Assembly: GCF_000265205.3 (NCBI RefSeq)
Contig: NC_018000.1
Span: 4,526,001 to 4,590,000 of the forward strand
DNA length: 64,000 nt
Reading direction: 5' to 3'
Origin: Sinorhizobium fredii USDA 257
GTDB lineage: Bacteria; Pseudomonadota; Alphaproteobacteria; Rhizobiales; Rhizobiaceae
Under the pieces are notes generated by a model, which saw only the letters and a program-made list of their open reading frames with translations, was not told the origin of the DNA and did not search any database. Every line of letters begins with the position of its first letter. The first letter of the stretch is position 1. Below are positions 62,321-64,000 of this stretch, one piece after another. A program made the translations under genes and the position numbers.

Positions 62321-64000
62321 GATTGAGCTCCCGAATCGAACGCCTGGCGCGTTGCAGCAGCGCTTTCGCCCCCTGGCGTTCGGCAATCTCGACGGCCGAG
62401 CGCAAGTCGTCCACAACACGCGCCGAGTCTTCCCCAGCCCGCGCGCGAAGAACAGCACGGCACCGGAAAAGCTCGGCGAGCCAATAGGCGTGGTAGGTCT
62501 CCTGCGCCCGTTCGATCGCCTCATCCGTGACTTTGATCGCCGCATCATGCTTTGCCGCGAGGCCCAGCATTGTGGCGTGCATATAGAGATAAATCGGCAG
62601 GTCGATGACGGTGCCGAGTTCCTTCAGGAGCGCCAGACCGCCCTGAAAAGTCTGGTGGCCGGTTGCCAGGTCTTCGCGATGCGCGATGGCCCACCCGCCA
62701 AAAAGAAGGGAAAGCCCGGAGAGCGACCGCATTTCATGCTTTCTCGCGAAGTCCGCCATGCGTTCAGCCACGTCAGTGAGGCGCGCGAAATCCTCCCGAT
62801 AGAATGCGGACACCGCTTCCGTGTCGAGCGAGTGCGCCTTGCTCGGTGCGTGCCCGATCCGGTCAACGAAAGTGATCATTCTTGAAAGCGCCGCATCCGA
62901 TGCGCTTGTCCTGCCTGTTAACCACAGTGACAATGCCAACTGCCCCAGACCGCAAACCTTGGCGTCGTGCCCGCCATAGAGCGTCCGGTTCGTCTTTGCC
63001 GTACGCTCGTCATAAAGTGCCAGTCCCGCCAGGATAGCGTCTTGCGTCTGCCGGTGGTGGCCAAGGTTAAAATCGATTGCCCAAATGCAATGGTTGATCT
63101 GCAGCCTTATCTCCGGGTCCTCGGCCTCGGCCAGCATCGATTGCACCTCGAGTGCACGATCATGCATGACCCGAAAATCCGAACCGGTAAGCCACCATCC
63201 CCAGTGTATGGGAAACCATCTGGACTGCTCCGACATTGGCTGCCGGCGCGCAATCGCCACACCGTCCTCGTACAGCTGACGCGCCGGTTGCGAACTCATC
63301 CCGACCATCCCGATAAGAATCGGCCCCAGCGCCGTCAGCGCGGCAAGCTGCAAGGTCTCGACCGGGCGCCCATCGCCCAATTGGCTGCAAAGTCTCAGCG
63401 CATGTTCCAGATACTGTCGCGCCTCGATCATTGCCGAGCGGCTCGAACTCTCCTTTCCGGCGGCAATAAGCAGTTCGATCGCATTTTCGAGGAGACCGGC
63501 CCGCTCCGCATGTTCGGCAAGCGCGCCGGTGTCGATCCAGGCGGCCATGCCGCGGTTCTGGTTGACGGCGCCAAAGAGCCGCCGGTGCAGCATCTGCCGT
63601 TGCTTGCGCAACAGTGCATTGTAGATCGTCTCCTGGATCAGTACGTGGCGAAAGCCGTAGGCTACGCGTCCGGGCGCCCGAACGCGCGTCAGGAAGCCGG
63701 TCTCGCATAGCATGTCGGCTGCACTGGCGATTGCCTTCTTGCTGAAGTCGGGTAGAAGCAGGCGCAGCAGCGGCAAGGTCACCAGCGTACCGGCCGCAGC
63801 CGCCGCTCGCGCCACCTCTCTGGCCGGACCTAAATGCTGCAGTCGCGCATCCAGTATGGATTCGAACGCCGACAGATGAACCGGTTTCATGTTTTCCGAC
63901 AGGCTCGCCTCATCTGCTTCGGCATTCTGGGACGCCCACTGGCAGATTTCCTCGATGAACAGGGGAACGCCACCGGATATCCGTTCGGCCACTTCGAAGA
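62304..64000 (-). CDS. AAA-type ATPase/TPR regulator, 5' end outside window
   Basis: The visible 565 codons form the C-terminal part of a large ATPase of the LuxR/cyclase-associated (STAND-like) type. It starts within ISGGVPLFIEEICQW (the end of the ATPase domain), continues with a winged-helix part (FSKKAIASAADMLCETGFLTRV) and FRHVLIQETIYNALL, and ends in a long TPR-like helical repeat. The frame is open through the right edge, so the N-terminus, perhaps with a cyclase or HTH domain, is missing. It overlaps ycaO by 17 bases, which ties it to the cluster as a possible regulator. Confidence 0.8.
   Translation of the reverse strand, partial: FEVAERISGGVPLFIEEICQWASQNAEADEASLSENMKPVHLSAFESILDARLQHLGPAREVARAAAAAGTLVTLPLLRLLLPDFSKKAIASAADMLCETGFLTRVRAPGRVAYGFRHVLIQETIYNALLRKQRQMLHRRLFGAVNQNRGMAAWIDTGALAEHAERAGLLENAIELLIAAGKESSSRSAMIEARQYLEHALRLCSQLGDGRPVETLQLAALTALGPILIGMVGMSSQPARQLYEDGVAIARRQPMSEQSRWFPIHWGWWLTGSDFRVMHDRALEVQSMLAEAEDPEIRLQINHCIWAIDFNLGHHRQTQDAILAGLALYDERTAKTNRTLYGGHDAKVCGLGQLALSLWLTGRTSASDAALSRMITFVDRIGHAPSKAHSLDTEAVSAFYREDFARLTDVAERMADFARKHEMRSLSGLSLLFGGWAIAHREDLATGHQTFQGGLALLKELGTVIDLPIYLYMHATMLGLAAKHDAAIKVTDEAIERAQETYHAYWLAELFRCRAVLRARAGEDSARVVDDLRSAVEIAERQGAKALLQRARRSIRELNLVGRL

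Overview
The window is a GC-rich chromosomal segment of an alphaproteobacterium, most likely a Sinorhizobium/Ensifer-type member of the Rhizobiaceae. The evidence is a short second FtsZ (FtsZ2), a class I IlvC, three copies of a RIME-like rhizobial intergenic element, other paired-palindrome repeats typical of this group, and many TetR/GST/SDR/TRAP genes. No rRNA, tRNA, CRISPR array, integrase or insertion sequence was seen. The last gene runs off the right edge.

Layout, left to right. 0-4.4 kb: a LuxR-type regulator, a curli pair (CsgH-like and curlin-repeat proteins), an outer-membrane beta-barrel and an RNA-like hairpin region. 4.4-8.0 kb: a TRAP transporter (dctP-dctQ-dctM, minus strand) with a strong hairpin between dctP and dctQ. 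8.2-16 kb: a PQQ-type sugar dehydrogenase lipoprotein, an adenylate cyclase/TPR protein, ftsZ2, a HAD phosphatase fused to a P-loop ATPase, and a GST. 16.1-20.2 kb: an iron/phosphonate-type ABC operon in which both the binding protein and the permease are frameshifted. 20.4-28.7 kb: two divergent TetR/target-gene pairs, a decayed AI-2E family transporter, a methyltransferase, a GST and an aldo/keto reductase. 28.7-36.7 kb: an O-antigen-type acyltransferase, an aminotransferase, a second adenylate cyclase, a methyltransferase, an aldo/keto reductase remnant, ilvC and a TetR gene next to macAB (37.1-40.4 kb). 40.5-49.6 kb: a BTLCP peptidase, a very glycine-rich secreted protein, a nuclease-like protein, an APH-type kinase, a type II NADH dehydrogenase, an Lrp/racemase pair and a QorR/QorB-like pair.

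The two most interesting regions lie at the right. At 49.6-53.7 kb there is a complete bufferin-type (MNIO-modified, metal-binding RiPP) operon: precursor (DUF2282), DUF692 oxidative enzyme, DUF2063 partner and DoxX. It is divergent from a SigF-like ECF sigma factor and its NrsF-type anti-sigma, and GTAACA/CGAA promoter boxes precede both transcription units. At 58.3-64 kb there is a minus-strand cluster of an ATPase/TPR regulator, a YcaO cyclodehydratase-family enzyme, a TfuA-like protein, an HExxH metalloprotease-like protein and a Cys-containing orphan protein. This looks like a RiPP or protein-backbone modification system that I cannot match to a described pathway.

The segment also shows gene decay: three frameshifts in two loci and at least three short C-terminal gene remnants (aldo/keto reductase, DsbA/HCCA-isomerase, DUF983). 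These are either real pseudogenes or, for the homopolymer-associated permease case, possible sequencing errors.
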